Origin: Ruminococcaceae bacterium UBA866
GTDB lineage: Bacteria > Bacillota > Clostridia > Oscillospirales > Ruminococcaceae
DNA length: 9,071 nt
Reading direction: 5' to 3'
Assembly: GCA_002295325.1 (NCBI GenBank)
Contig: DBGA01000069.1
Span: 24,547 to 33,617 of the forward strand
Each line of letters starts with the position of its first letter. Within the stretch, counting starts at the first letter, position 1. A program made the translations under genes and the position numbers. The notes below the pieces were generated by a model, which saw only the letters and a list, made by a program, of their open reading frames with translations, made no database searches and had not been told where the DNA came from. This document shows, piece after piece, positions 1-6,443 of this stretch.

Positions 1-797
1 AATGCATCAATTTCAAGTCTATCTAGTGCAATATCGACAATATCCTGCGTGATTGTGCCATCCCCTAAAACCTGTGCATAATCTCTTACACGCTTTAATA
101 ATCTGTTAGCTACACGAGGAGTACCTCTTGAGCGTTTGGCAAGCTCTAAAGCTCCATTTTTGACACATGGAATATCAAGTATACCTGCGCTTCTCATGAT
201 AATATCAGCAAGTTGTTCAGGGGTATAAAGCTCAAGTCTAAATAGTACTCCAAATCTATCCCTAAGTGGCGCGGTAAGCTGTCCTGCTCTAGTTGTAGCA
301 CCTATCAGTGTAAATTTTGGTAGGTCAATTCTAATTGAACGAGCCGACGGGCCTTTTCCTATGATGATATCAAGGGCATAATCTTCCATAGCTGGATACA
401 AAACTTCTTCAACAGCCCTTGAAAGACGATGGATTTCATCAATAAATAAAACATCATTAGGGCTTAAATTTGTCAGTAGTGCAGCTAAATCACCCGGTTT
501 TTCAATCGCAGGTCCAGATGTAATGCGAAGATTTACATTCATTTCATTTGCAATAATACCCGAAAGTGTAGTCTTCCCAAGTCCAGGCGGTCCATACAAC
601 AAGACATGGTCTAACGCCTCGTCACGTGCTTTTGCGGCCTCAATATATATTGAAAGATTTTCCTTAACCTTATCCTGTCCAATGTATTCTCCTAGGGTTT
701 TGGGGCGTAGCGAATACTCAACATCAACATCTTCGCAAGAAAAGTCAGGTGTAATCAATCTATTTTCCAAATCAAATTCTTCATTTTCATCAAACAT
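1..797 (-). CDS. ruvB: RuvB, Holliday junction branch-migration ATPase (partial, C-terminus off the window)
   Basis: RuvB is the AAA+ hexameric motor that, with RuvA, drives branch migration of Holliday junctions in recombinational repair. About 265 residues are present of a usual 330-345; the missing part is most of the winged-helix DNA-binding domain. Visible motifs: Walker A GPPGLGKT at residues 69-76, Walker B/DEIH at 120-123 (LFIDEIHR), sensor 1 GATTR at 166-170, the arginine-finger segment APLRDRFG near 176-183, and sensor 2 GTPRVANR near 225-232. The beta-hairpin that contacts RuvA lies between the Walker B and sensor 1 motifs. The ATG at 795-797 is preceded by GGAAAGG at 8 nt spacing and lies only 4 nt after the ruvA stop, so the two are co-transcribed and probably translationally coupled. 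No key residue is missing in the visible part. The identification is certain from the motifs and the operon. Confidence 0.98.
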   Translation of the reverse strand, partial: MFDENEEFDLENRLITPDFSCEDVDVEYSLRPKTLGEYIGQDKVKENLSIYIEAAKARDEALDHVLLYGPPGLGKTTLSGIIANEMNVNLRITSGPAIEKPGDLAALLTNLSPNDVLFIDEIHRLSRAVEEVLYPAMEDYALDIIIGKGPSARSIRIDLPKFTLIGATTRAGQLTAPLRDRFGVLFRLELYTPEQLADIIMRSAGILDIPCVKNGALELAKRSRGTPRVANRLLKRVRDYAQVLGDGTITQDIVDIALDRLEIDA

Positions 798-801
798 ATG
801 A

Positions 802-1407
802 TTATACCTTTCCGGCCAACGCCTTCAATCCACTCTTTATCATTTCTTCAATTGACATATTGCTGTCAAGTTTCGTAATTACCTGTGTTGCTTCTGAGCG
901 AGCATATCCCAAAACTTCAAGGGCACTAATTGCCTCTGATGCATTTCCGGTTTTTGCTGAAATATCTAGCATTGTCTCCCCTAAAACCCCACTGGCAATC
1001 TGGTTTTTTGAAACTTTATCTTTGAGTTCTAGCACAATTCTTTGTGCAGTTTTAGCTCCGATTCCCTGCGCCTTTGTCAAGGTTTTAAAGTCACCAGTTG
1101 CTACACATAATGCAAACTGCTCAGGGGTTAGATCAGAAAGAATTGAGATTGCCGCTTTGGGACCAACACCAGAAATTGAAATAAGCATTTTAAAGCTATT
1201 AAGTTCATTTAATTCAGCAAATCCAAACAGGTCAAGCACATCTTCTCTTACGTGGAGATAGGTGTATATTTTTACCTTTTCACCAATATTGGCAAGCTTT
1301 GAAAGAGAGGTCATTGAAGTTCTTATTGAATAACCAATACCACCACATTCCACAACAATATGATATGGCTCAACCTGAGCAATAATTCCAGTTATACTGT
1401 AAATCAT
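802..1407 (-). CDS. ruvA: RuvA, Holliday junction-binding subunit of RuvAB
   Basis: RuvA binds the four-way junction as a tetramer and loads RuvB rings on opposite arms. The 201 residues match the family's usual length of about 200. Domain I is an OB-fold (about 1-65) that carries the acidic pin as Glu55-Asp56 in [13 protein letters not shown], the same positions as in E. coli. Domain II has two helix-hairpin-helix motifs, at about 74-90 ([15 protein letters not shown]) and 109-126 ([16 protein letters not shown]). After a flexible linker (about 133-152), domain III at 155-200 ([16 protein letters not shown]...) is the RuvB-contacting three-helix bundle. The ATG at 1405-1407 has a strong GGGAAGGA Shine-Dalgarno about 11 nt upstream. 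The gene lies 24 nt after ruvC and 4 nt before ruvB. The protein appears intact in all three domains. Confidence 0.98.
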   Translation of the reverse strand: MIYSITGIIAQVEPYHIVVECGGIGYSIRTSMTSLSKLANIGEKVKIYTYLHVREDVLDLFGFAELNELNSFKMLISISGVGPKAAISILSDLTPEQFALCVATGDFKTLTKAQGIGAKTAQRIVLELKDKVSKNQIASGVLGETMLDISAKTGNASEAISALEVLGYARSEATQVITKLDSNMSIEEMIKSGLKALAGKV

Positions 1408-1431
1408 ATATAATAATCCTTCCCTTTATAG

Positions 1432-1938
1432 TTATTTTAAATTCCTATAAATTTGCATATTTAGCCTTGAGGGTGCTACGTGTGCGTGGCATATAGCAAT
1501 TGCCAGTGCATCTGCTGTATCATCTGGTTTAGGCACTTTATCAAGCTTAAGCAGTCTTTTGGTCATATCCATTACTTGTGCCTTTTCTGCCCTTCCATAA
1601 CCCACCACAGCCTGTTTCACTTGGAGTGGAGTATATTCAAAACATGGGATATTCATCTGCTGTGCACCAAGCAAGATTAGACCTCTAGCTTGTGCAACAT
1701 CAATTGCAGTTTTTTGGTTATTTGTAAAAAACAACTTTTCCACTGCAACAGCATCTGGCTTGTGTCGTTTTAGAATATCTATATATTCATTGTAAATTTC
1801 AAGTAGACGTTTATTAAAATCCGTATCTTTATGTGTTATGATTGCCCCATAGTCCAGAGTTGTAAAGCTAGTGTTTTTATATTCAACCACACCATATCCA
1901 ACGATAGCATATCCAGGGTCAATTCCTAAAATTTTCAT
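1432..1938 (-). CDS. ruvC: RuvC, Holliday junction resolvase
   Basis: RuvC is the dimeric, Mg2+-dependent endonuclease with an RNase H-like fold that resolves Holliday junctions into duplexes. From the preferred start the protein has 168 residues, normal for the family (about 160-173). The catalytic acids are visible: Asp7 in MKILGIDPGY, Glu67 in VAVEKLFF, and Asp140 and Asp143 in KPDDTADALAIAICHAH. An in-frame ATG lies 4 codons further upstream (1948-1950), but it lacks a good ribosome site. The ATG at 1936-1938 has GGAG at 6 nt spacing and gives the canonical MKILGIDPG N-terminus, so I chose it. This is the first gene of ruvC-ruvA-ruvB, with a promoter at 1970-1998. The identification is certain; only the exact start is open. 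Confidence 0.97.
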   Translation of the reverse strand: MKILGIDPGYAIVGYGVVEYKNTSFTTLDYGAIITHKDTDFNKRLLEIYNEYIDILKRHKPDAVAVEKLFFTNNQKTAIDVAQARGLILLGAQQMNIPCFEYTPLQVKQAVVGYGRAEKAQVMDMTKRLLKLDKVPKPDDTADALAIAICHAHVAPSRLNMQIYRNLK

Positions 1939-1943
1939 ATCAT

Positions 1944-1949
1944 TCTCCA
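1944..1949 (-). promoter_or_regulatory. Ribosome binding site that sets the ruvC start
   Basis: On the minus strand TGGAGA lies with GGAG 6 nt before the ATG at 1936-1938. It overlaps the other possible ATG (1948-1950), which has only a weak GGAAC before it. This favours the shorter ruvC product beginning MKILGIDPG. Confidence 0.75.
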
Positions 1950-1969
1950 TCTAGTTCCATATCTTTGTA

Positions 1970-1998
1970 ATTATATCATATTTAATCTGCTAACGCAA
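1970..1998 (-). promoter_or_regulatory. Candidate sigma-A promoter for ruvCAB
   Basis: On the minus strand a perfect TATAAT -10 box (1970-1975) is separated by exactly 17 nt from TTGCGT (1993-1998), which matches three of the six consensus -35 bases, including the important TTG. Transcription would begin about 25 nt before the ruvC ATG. I see no GAAC-N4-GTTC LexA core on or beside this promoter. The promoter is inferred from sequence only. Confidence 0.6.
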
Positions 1999-2103
1999 GA
2001 AATCGCATTTAAAATATCAATCGAAACACGTTATCCCATGGATAGATGAATGTCTTAAATTCTAGCATATATCTATTTACTATTTCTCATTAATATGTTA
2101 AGA

Positions 2104-2109
2104 TATAAT
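2104..2109 (+). promoter_or_regulatory. Candidate -10 box of the dinB promoter
   Basis: A perfect TATAAT lies 50 nt before the dinB ATG. No recognisable -35 hexamer lies 16-18 nt upstream (the positions read TATTTC or close to it), so the promoter may be weak or depend on other contacts. The LexA box begins 2 nt downstream, where bound repressor would cover the transcription start. That arrangement supports this being the real -10. Confidence 0.55.
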
Positions 2110-2110
2110 T

Positions 2111-2126
2111 AAGAACAAATGTTCTT
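2111..2126 (+). promoter_or_regulatory. LexA/DinR operator (SOS box) of dinB
   Basis: The site reads AAGAACAAATGTTCTT: a palindrome with 6-nt arms around a 4-nt centre. Its core GAAC-AAAT-GTTC fits the Firmicute LexA (DinR) consensus GAAC-RNRY-GTTC at every position; the flanking bases are A/T rather than the frequent C/G. It sits directly downstream of TATAAT and 34 nt before the start codon of a Y-family polymerase, a classic SOS target. The sequence match is direct; repression by LexA is inferred from the family. Confidence 0.85.
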
Positions 2127-2149
2127 ATGCTATGCTATGATTAAATTTT

Positions 2150-2153
2150 GGGG
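2150..2153 (+). promoter_or_regulatory. Ribosome binding site that sets the dinB start
   Basis: GGGG lies 6 nt before the ATG at 2160-2162. An in-frame TTG at 2148-2150 could also start the frame, but it has no purine-rich site upstream and overlaps this Shine-Dalgarno. The ATG gives the expected family N-terminus (MDKIILHCDLNNFFASVE). Confidence 0.7.
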
Positions 2154-2159
2154 TGTAAA

Positions 2160-3335
2160 ATGGATAAAATTATATTGCATTGTGATTTGAATAACTTTTT
2201 TGCATCAGTAGAATGTTTAAAACATCCAGAACTAGAAAACCGTCCCGTTGCAGTATGCGGCAGTGTTGAGGATAGACACGGCATTATTCTTGCTAAAAAT
2301 GAAGTAGCAAAAAAATATGGAGTTAAAACAGCTGAAGTTGTGTGGCAAGCAAAAATGAAATGTCCAGATTTAGTTTTGTTATCTCCAAATATGGACGAAT
2401 ATATTAGCTTTTCAAAAAAGGCTAGAGCTATTTATTCTGAATACACAGATTTGATTGAACCCTTTGGAATTGATGAATGTTGGCTTGATGTTACCGGAAG
2501 CACCCTATTGTTTGGTAATGGCGAAGAAATTGCAAATAAAATTCGAGAACATATTAAGAGAGAACTAAGAATCACTATCTCTGTGGGGGTTAGCTTTAAT
2601 AAAATATTTGCAAAACTAGGTAGCGATATAAAAAAGCCCGATGCTGTTACCTGTATAACTCGAGAAAACTATAAGAAGATTGTTTGGGAATTACCAGCAG
2701 TGGACCTGCTTGGTGTGGGAAAATCCACATACAATCAGATAAAAAAATATGGGATAAATACAATTGGAGATATCGCAAACACCGATAAAGAGTTTATTAA
2801 AAAAATCCTTGGGAAAAACGGAGAGGTGCTTTGGCGTTATGCAAATGGTGATTGTGATGATGTTGTGTCGCACGAAAGTGAAGTAGAAATGATGAAATCA
2901 ATAGGAAACTCCACCACTTGTCGTGAGGATTTGCAAAATGAGGATGACGTTTGGAAAGTTATCTATGGACTATCCCAAAGCGTTGCAACACGGCTTAGGA
3001 AATACGAATTATTAGCAAGTGGTGTTCAAATATCTGTAAAGGACAACAACTTGTCAACCCGAGAGTTTCAAGTTTCTTTGCCTTTTTCTACCCGCCATCC
3101 AAAAGATTTAGCGGATACGGGAATTGCTCTTTTTAAAAAACATTATCATTGGCAAAACAATGTTCGTGCTTTAGGAATTAAAGCAATAAACCTAATTCCT
3201 GATAACCAATTTGTTCAATATAATATGCTATATGATCAGCAAAAAATAAACGAACAAGAACAATTAGAAGATAAGGTATGTAGTCTGCGTGAGCGATACG
3301 GTGAGCAATCACTATTTCGCGCAAGTTTGATGTAA
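2160..3335 (+). CDS. dinB: Y-family DNA polymerase IV (DinB-like translesion polymerase)
   Basis: This is an error-prone translesion polymerase that copies past damaged bases. It has 391 residues from the chosen ATG, and the full Y-family core is visible. The palm metal ligands are Asp9 (ILHCDLNNFFASVE) and Asp105-Glu106 (PFGIDECWLDVTGS); Phe14 is the likely steric gate. Next come the conserved GVSFNKIFAKLGSDIKKPD segment (143-161) and a helix-hairpin-helix thumb (LLGVGKSTYNQIKKYGI, 183-199). The little-finger domain covers about 245-350. The DLNNFF and GIDECW variants look like the clostridial branch rather than E. coli DinB (DMDCFF, SIDEAY). A canonical QLSLF clamp-binding peptide is absent; the tail has EQSLF at 382-386 in LRERYGEQSLFRASL. 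The gene stands alone on the plus strand behind a LexA box and ends at a terminator 60 nt downstream. Function is secure; which Y-family subgroup it belongs to is less so. Confidence 0.93.
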   Translation: MDKIILHCDLNNFFASVECLKHPELENRPVAVCGSVEDRHGIILAKNEVAKKYGVKTAEVVWQAKMKCPDLVLLSPNMDEYISFSKKARAIYSEYTDLIEPFGIDECWLDVTGSTLLFGNGEEIANKIREHIKRELRITISVGVSFNKIFAKLGSDIKKPDAVTCITRENYKKIVWELPAVDLLGVGKSTYNQIKKYGINTIGDIANTDKEFIKKILGKNGEVLWRYANGDCDDVVSHESEVEMMKSIGNSTTCREDLQNEDDVWKVIYGLSQSVATRLRKYELLASGVQISVKDNNLSTREFQVSLPFSTRHPKDLADTGIALFKKHYHWQNNVRALGIKAINLIPDNQFVQYNMLYDQQKINEQEQLEDKVCSLRERYGEQSLFRASLM

Positions 3336-3394
3336 AGAATTAAACCCTAAAAGAAAATAAACATAAGTAAAGCTTATTGTTCGATGAAGCGTTT

Positions 3395-3440
3395 AGAATA
3401 GAAAAAGCCCGCTATAAAAATAGCGGGCTTTTTCTATTCT
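3395..3440. terminator. Bidirectional intrinsic terminator between the converging genes
   Basis: A perfect 21-bp inverted repeat (3395-3415 with 3420-3440) surrounds an AAAA loop. The top of the stem is GC-rich (AGCCCGCTA with TAGCGGGCT), flanked by an A-run on the left and a T-run on the right, so each strand has a hairpin followed by a U-tract. It lies 60 nt after the dinB stop. It also overlaps the last two codons and the TAG stop (3434-3436) of the converging DUF3006 gene. It should therefore end both transcription units. Confidence 0.92.
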
Positions 3441-3649
3441 TCAAACAAATTTCTTTGTAATATTATATTTTTATTTCGAGCAGCGTTTGTATCCTCTGAT
3501 AAAAATACACATTTATCGTCAATAAACTCAAAATGGTCGCCCTCTTTTATTCCTGAATAAAGCTCATCTAAAAAAAAAGTTTTTTTGACTTTCTCTACCG
3601 TTTCACAAACAACAACATTGTCTTCAATTCTATCAACTATGTATCTCAT
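3434..3649 (-). CDS. DUF3006-family small protein
   Basis: This is a 71-residue acidic protein without signal peptide or membrane segment. It begins MRYIVDRIEDNVVVCETVEK, followed by FFLDELYSGIKEGDHFEF, and ends in a charged tail NKNIILQRNLFEE. The pattern of two short beta-strand stretches (IVDRIEDNVVVCE, then LDELYSGIKEGDHFEFID) and a charged C-terminus resembles DUF3006. That small family of unknown function is commonly found beside ComEC-like metallo-beta-lactamase hydrolases, as here. Its ATG overlaps the stop of the upstream hydrolase gene by one base (TAATG), so the two are translationally coupled. Its last codons lie inside the terminator stem. No catalytic residues are evident, so a binding or regulatory partner role is only inference. 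Family assignment rests on pattern and context, not a search. Confidence 0.8.
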   Translation of the reverse strand: MRYIVDRIEDNVVVCETVEKVKKTFFLDELYSGIKEGDHFEFIDDKCVFLSEDTNAARNKNIILQRNLFEE

Positions 3650-4614
3650 TAGCTTTTCTCCTGCTTTTCATATCGAATATTAAATTGACCATCAACTATC
3701 CCAAAGACGATTGAGCCTTGATAATCAGTTCTATATATTTTGGCAGAATTATCCTTAATTCTTTCAAGTATCTTATCACTTGGATGCTTATAAGAGTTAT
3801 CATCACCAACTAAAATAACACAGTATTGGGGATTTACAGCTTTATAAAAGTCCTTTGTGGTAGAGGTTGTGCTTCCGTGATGAGCCACCTTTAACACATC
3901 TGCCTTTAAATCTATGTTTTTTTGGATTAGTGTTGCTTTTTCAGCTGTTTTTTCCATATCCCCTGTGAAGAGAAATCTCTTACCGTCATCATAAACAAAC
4001 TTTGCTACAAGTGAAGTGTCATTAAGGCTCTCAAAACCTCCAACTGGACCAAGGATTGTTATTAATCCCTTGCCAAAGTCAAATTGAGCACCAACTTTAG
4101 CCGGAGTAATCTTCAATCCCTTGTTGGCAATAGAAGTCAGAAAATCGGTATAAGTTCTCGTTGTAGGTACGATGTTATCAGGAATTTTTGGCATAACAAT
4201 CTTGCCTATCTCAAACTCATTAATAACAATGTCCATTCCACCTATATGGTCGGAATGGGGATGTGTTGCCATTATCATATCAATTTTTTTAATATAGTCA
4301 ACTACAACTTTCCCTTTATCATTTTCACCAGCATCAATCAAAATCGTCATTCCATCAGATATGATTAAAGTAGAATCACCTTGACCAACGTCAATAAAAT
4401 GAACTTCGCAATCATTTTTATGAACGTCTGTTTCAAAAGGCTTTTCTAATATAGATTGTTTTACTTCATCAATGGTAAAAATAAAATCGAGATTAAATTT
4501 ATCACTAATACTAGACAGAATTCCCCAAGATAGAATTAAAGCAAGAAACACCGATAACGCAATGTTTACTTTCTTTTGGTTTTTCTTGGACCGCCTTTTT
4601 TGTTTCTTTGCCAT
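3649..4614 (-). CDS. Membrane-anchored ComEC/Rec2-type metallo-beta-lactamase-fold hydrolase
   Basis: The 321-residue protein has a very basic cytoplasmic N-terminus (KKQKRRSKKNQKK), one membrane segment at about 17-36 (NIALSVFLALILSWGILSS), and then a metallo-beta-lactamase domain at about 68-312, probably outside the membrane. Metal-binding motifs are complete: HFIDVGQGDS (72-81), THPHSDHIGG with His118, His120, Asp122 and His123, FTGDM with Asp219, VAHHGS with His245-His246, and YKHPSD with His277. This pattern is that of the ComEC C-terminal domain and free-standing relatives. The competence membrane domain is lacking, so it should not be called comEC; nuclease or phosphodiesterase activity is only inferred. 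The ATG at 4612-4614 has GAGGG at 9 nt spacing and lies inside the ygiQ coding region. The stop shares a base with the start of the DUF3006 gene. Confidence 0.88.
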   Translation of the reverse strand: MAKKQKRRSKKNQKKVNIALSVFLALILSWGILSSISDKFNLDFIFTIDEVKQSILEKPFETDVHKNDCEVHFIDVGQGDSTLIISDGMTILIDAGENDKGKVVVDYIKKIDMIMATHPHSDHIGGMDIVINEFEIGKIVMPKIPDNIVPTTRTYTDFLTSIANKGLKITPAKVGAQFDFGKGLITILGPVGGFESLNDTSLVAKFVYDDGKRFLFTGDMEKTAEKATLIQKNIDLKADVLKVAHHGSTTSTTKDFYKAVNPQYCVILVGDDNSYKHPSDKILERIKDNSAKIYRTDYQGSIVFGIVDGQFNIRYEKQEKS

Positions 4615-6443
4615 TTGTCATTTCCCTCTTTGCTAGTACTTTGAATTGGTTTTGCTACTGATTTTACAAGGCAATCCTTTGAATTACCAATTAAATCTTT
4701 TCTATTGGCAATCATCAATGCCTTTGTAATAATATCACGATTTTCAGGCTTATAATATTGCAGTAATGCCCTTTGCATTGCTTTTTCTTCTTTGCTCTTT
4801 GCAACATAAACTTTTTCGTTTGTATATGGATTGATGCCAGTAAAATATATGCAGGTCGAAACAGTACCCGGAGTTGGATAAAAGTCTTGTACTTGTTCTG
4901 GTCTTATATTTTCTGACTTCAAAAATAACGCAAGCTCAACAGCATCACTAATCCTACTTCCAGGATGAGAGGACATTAAGTATGGAACTAAATACTGCTC
5001 TTTTCCCAATGACTTTGTTTTATTAAAATATTTCTTTGAAAACGCTTTATATGCCTCAATATGGGGTTTCCCCATTATATCAAGCACAGCAGCACTGCAA
5101 TGCTCAGGTGCAACCTTTAGCTGCCCACTTATATGATGCTCAACAAGTTCAGCAAAGAAATCATCGTTTTTATCCTCTAGCATATAGTCATAACGGATAC
5201 CAGAACGAATAAATACTTTTTTAATGCCCTTAATTGTACGCATTTTCCTAAGTAATCCTAGATATTCAGAATGGTCAACAACAAGCAGTTTACAAGGTGT
5301 TGGTGCAAGGCATTTTTTCTCCTTACATAAACCATGCTCGATTTGCTTTTGACAAGATGGATTTCTAAAGTTAGCAGTAGGTCCACCAACGTCATGAATA
5401 TAACCCTTGAAGCGTGGATTGTGTGTAAAGCTTTCTGCTTCACGGAGCACAGACTCCTCACTACGACAGGTAATCTTCCTTCCTTGGTGAAATGCTATAG
5501 AGCAAAAATTGCAGGCTCCAAAGCAACCACGATTATGTGTGATTGAAAACTCTACCTCTTCAATCGCAGGCACTCCACCTAACTTTTCATAGCTTGGGTG
5601 ATATGTTCGGGTATATGGTAAAGATGCAACTCTATCAAGTTCATCCTGATTTAACGCTCTCATTGGAGGATTTTGTACAAGCATCACGTTACCTTGGCGC
5701 TGAATAAGTGTTTTTCCTACAACTTCATCTTGCTCAAACATCTGTTGGCGTGTAGCTTTGGCATAACTTGCCATATCACTTGATACGATATCTAAATCTG
5801 GACACTGTACGCTACCCCATGGTGTATTTTTAGGCTCTGTGAGGTAACAAGTACCACGGATATCAGTGATGGACTTAACATCCTCTCCAGAGGCTAAACG
5901 ATGCACTAGCTCTACAGTTTGTAGTTCGCCCATACCATGCACAATAAGGTCAGCATTACTATCAACTAAAATAGATGGTCTTACCTTATCATCCCAGTAA
6001 TCATAATGTGCAAAACGGCGCAATGATGCCTCAAGGCCGCCGATAATTACAGGTTTATCTGGATATGCTTTTTTTATCATATTAGAGTAGACTATGACTG
6101 CCCTATCGGGACGTTTTCCTGTCTTTTTGCCGGCTGTGTAAGCATCATCTGAACGCAATCTTTTGGCAACCGTATAATGTGCTACCATTGAATCAATGTT
6201 ACCTGAAGTAACAAAAAAAGCATACTTAGGCTCGCCAAGCTTTTTAAAGTCATCTACGGATTTATAATTGGGCTGTGATATAATTCCAACAGTAAAGCCC
6301 TCAGCTTCAATTACTCTTGAAATAATAGCAACACCAAAAGTTGGGTGATCCACGTAGGAGTCACCTGTAATACAAATAAAATCTAATTGTTCTATCCCTC
6401 TTTTTTGAAGGTCTTCTTTTGAAATAGGTAAAAAATCTAACAT
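4566..6443 (-). CDS. ygiQ: YgiQ-family radical SAM protein
   Basis: A 625-residue radical SAM enzyme whose reaction is not known. The N-terminal half resembles a B12-binding-like region (DFICITGDSYVDHPTFGVAI at 21-40; PVIIGGLEASLRRFAHYDYW at 131-150; DLIVHGMGE at 165-173). The radical SAM [4Fe-4S] motif is CFGACNFC with Cys307, Cys311 and Cys314 in ITHNRGCFGACNFCSIAFHQGR. HDVGGPTANF (350-359) and a four-Cys stretch at 364, 373, 378 and 384 follow, both typical of the family. The C-terminal region (about 515-600: VQDFYPTPGTVSTCIYFTG, then RKDLIGNSKDCLV) is usual for YgiQ. The last 20 residues are lysine/arginine-rich and overlap the next gene by 49 nt. The ATG gives the expected MxxFLPISKEDxxxRG start but lacks a clear Shine-Dalgarno. 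No truncation is seen. Confidence 0.95.
   Translation of the reverse strand: MLDFLPISKEDLQKRGIEQLDFICITGDSYVDHPTFGVAIISRVIEAEGFTVGIISQPNYKSVDDFKKLGEPKYAFFVTSGNIDSMVAHYTVAKRLRSDDAYTAGKKTGKRPDRAVIVYSNMIKKAYPDKPVIIGGLEASLRRFAHYDYWDDKVRPSILVDSNADLIVHGMGELQTVELVHRLASGEDVKSITDIRGTCYLTEPKNTPWGSVQCPDLDIVSSDMASYAKATRQQMFEQDEVVGKTLIQRQGNVMLVQNPPMRALNQDELDRVASLPYTRTYHPSYEKLGGVPAIEEVEFSITHNRGCFGACNFCSIAFHQGRKITCRSEESVLREAESFTHNPRFKGYIHDVGGPTANFRNPSCQKQIEHGLCKEKKCLAPTPCKLLVVDHSEYLGLLRKMRTIKGIKKVFIRSGIRYDYMLEDKNDDFFAELVEHHISGQLKVAPEHCSAAVLDIMGKPHIEAYKAFSKKYFNKTKSLGKEQYLVPYLMSSHPGSRISDAVELALFLKSENIRPEQVQDFYPTPGTVSTCIYFTGINPYTNEKVYVAKSKEEKAMQRALLQYYKPENRDIITKALMIANRKDLIGNSKDCLVKSVAKPIQSTSKEGNDKWQRNKKGGPRKTKRK

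Noticed and set aside
523..801. Plus-strand frame of 92 codons at the left end
   Set aside because: It lies wholly opposite ruvB, whose Walker motifs and spacing to ruvA prove the minus strand is coding.
860..1261. Open plus-strand frame of 133 codons opposite ruvA
   Set aside because: It is antisense to a fully motif-supported ruvA, has no recognisable domain and no convincing ribosome site.
2022..2035. CGAAACACGTTATC as a possible LexA site for ruvC
   Set aside because: It resembles the LexA consensus at first sight, but the two half-sites do not align with GAAC-N4-GTTC; spacing and bases are wrong.
2127..2140. TATGC-TATGC-TATGA tandem before dinB
   Set aside because: Only two and a half 5-nt units; too short to call a repeat or iteron.
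3649..4614. Calling the metallo-beta-lactamase protein comEC
   Set aside because: The ComEC C-terminal-type motifs are there, but there is one membrane segment only and no OB or competence membrane domain; a free-standing relative is the better call.
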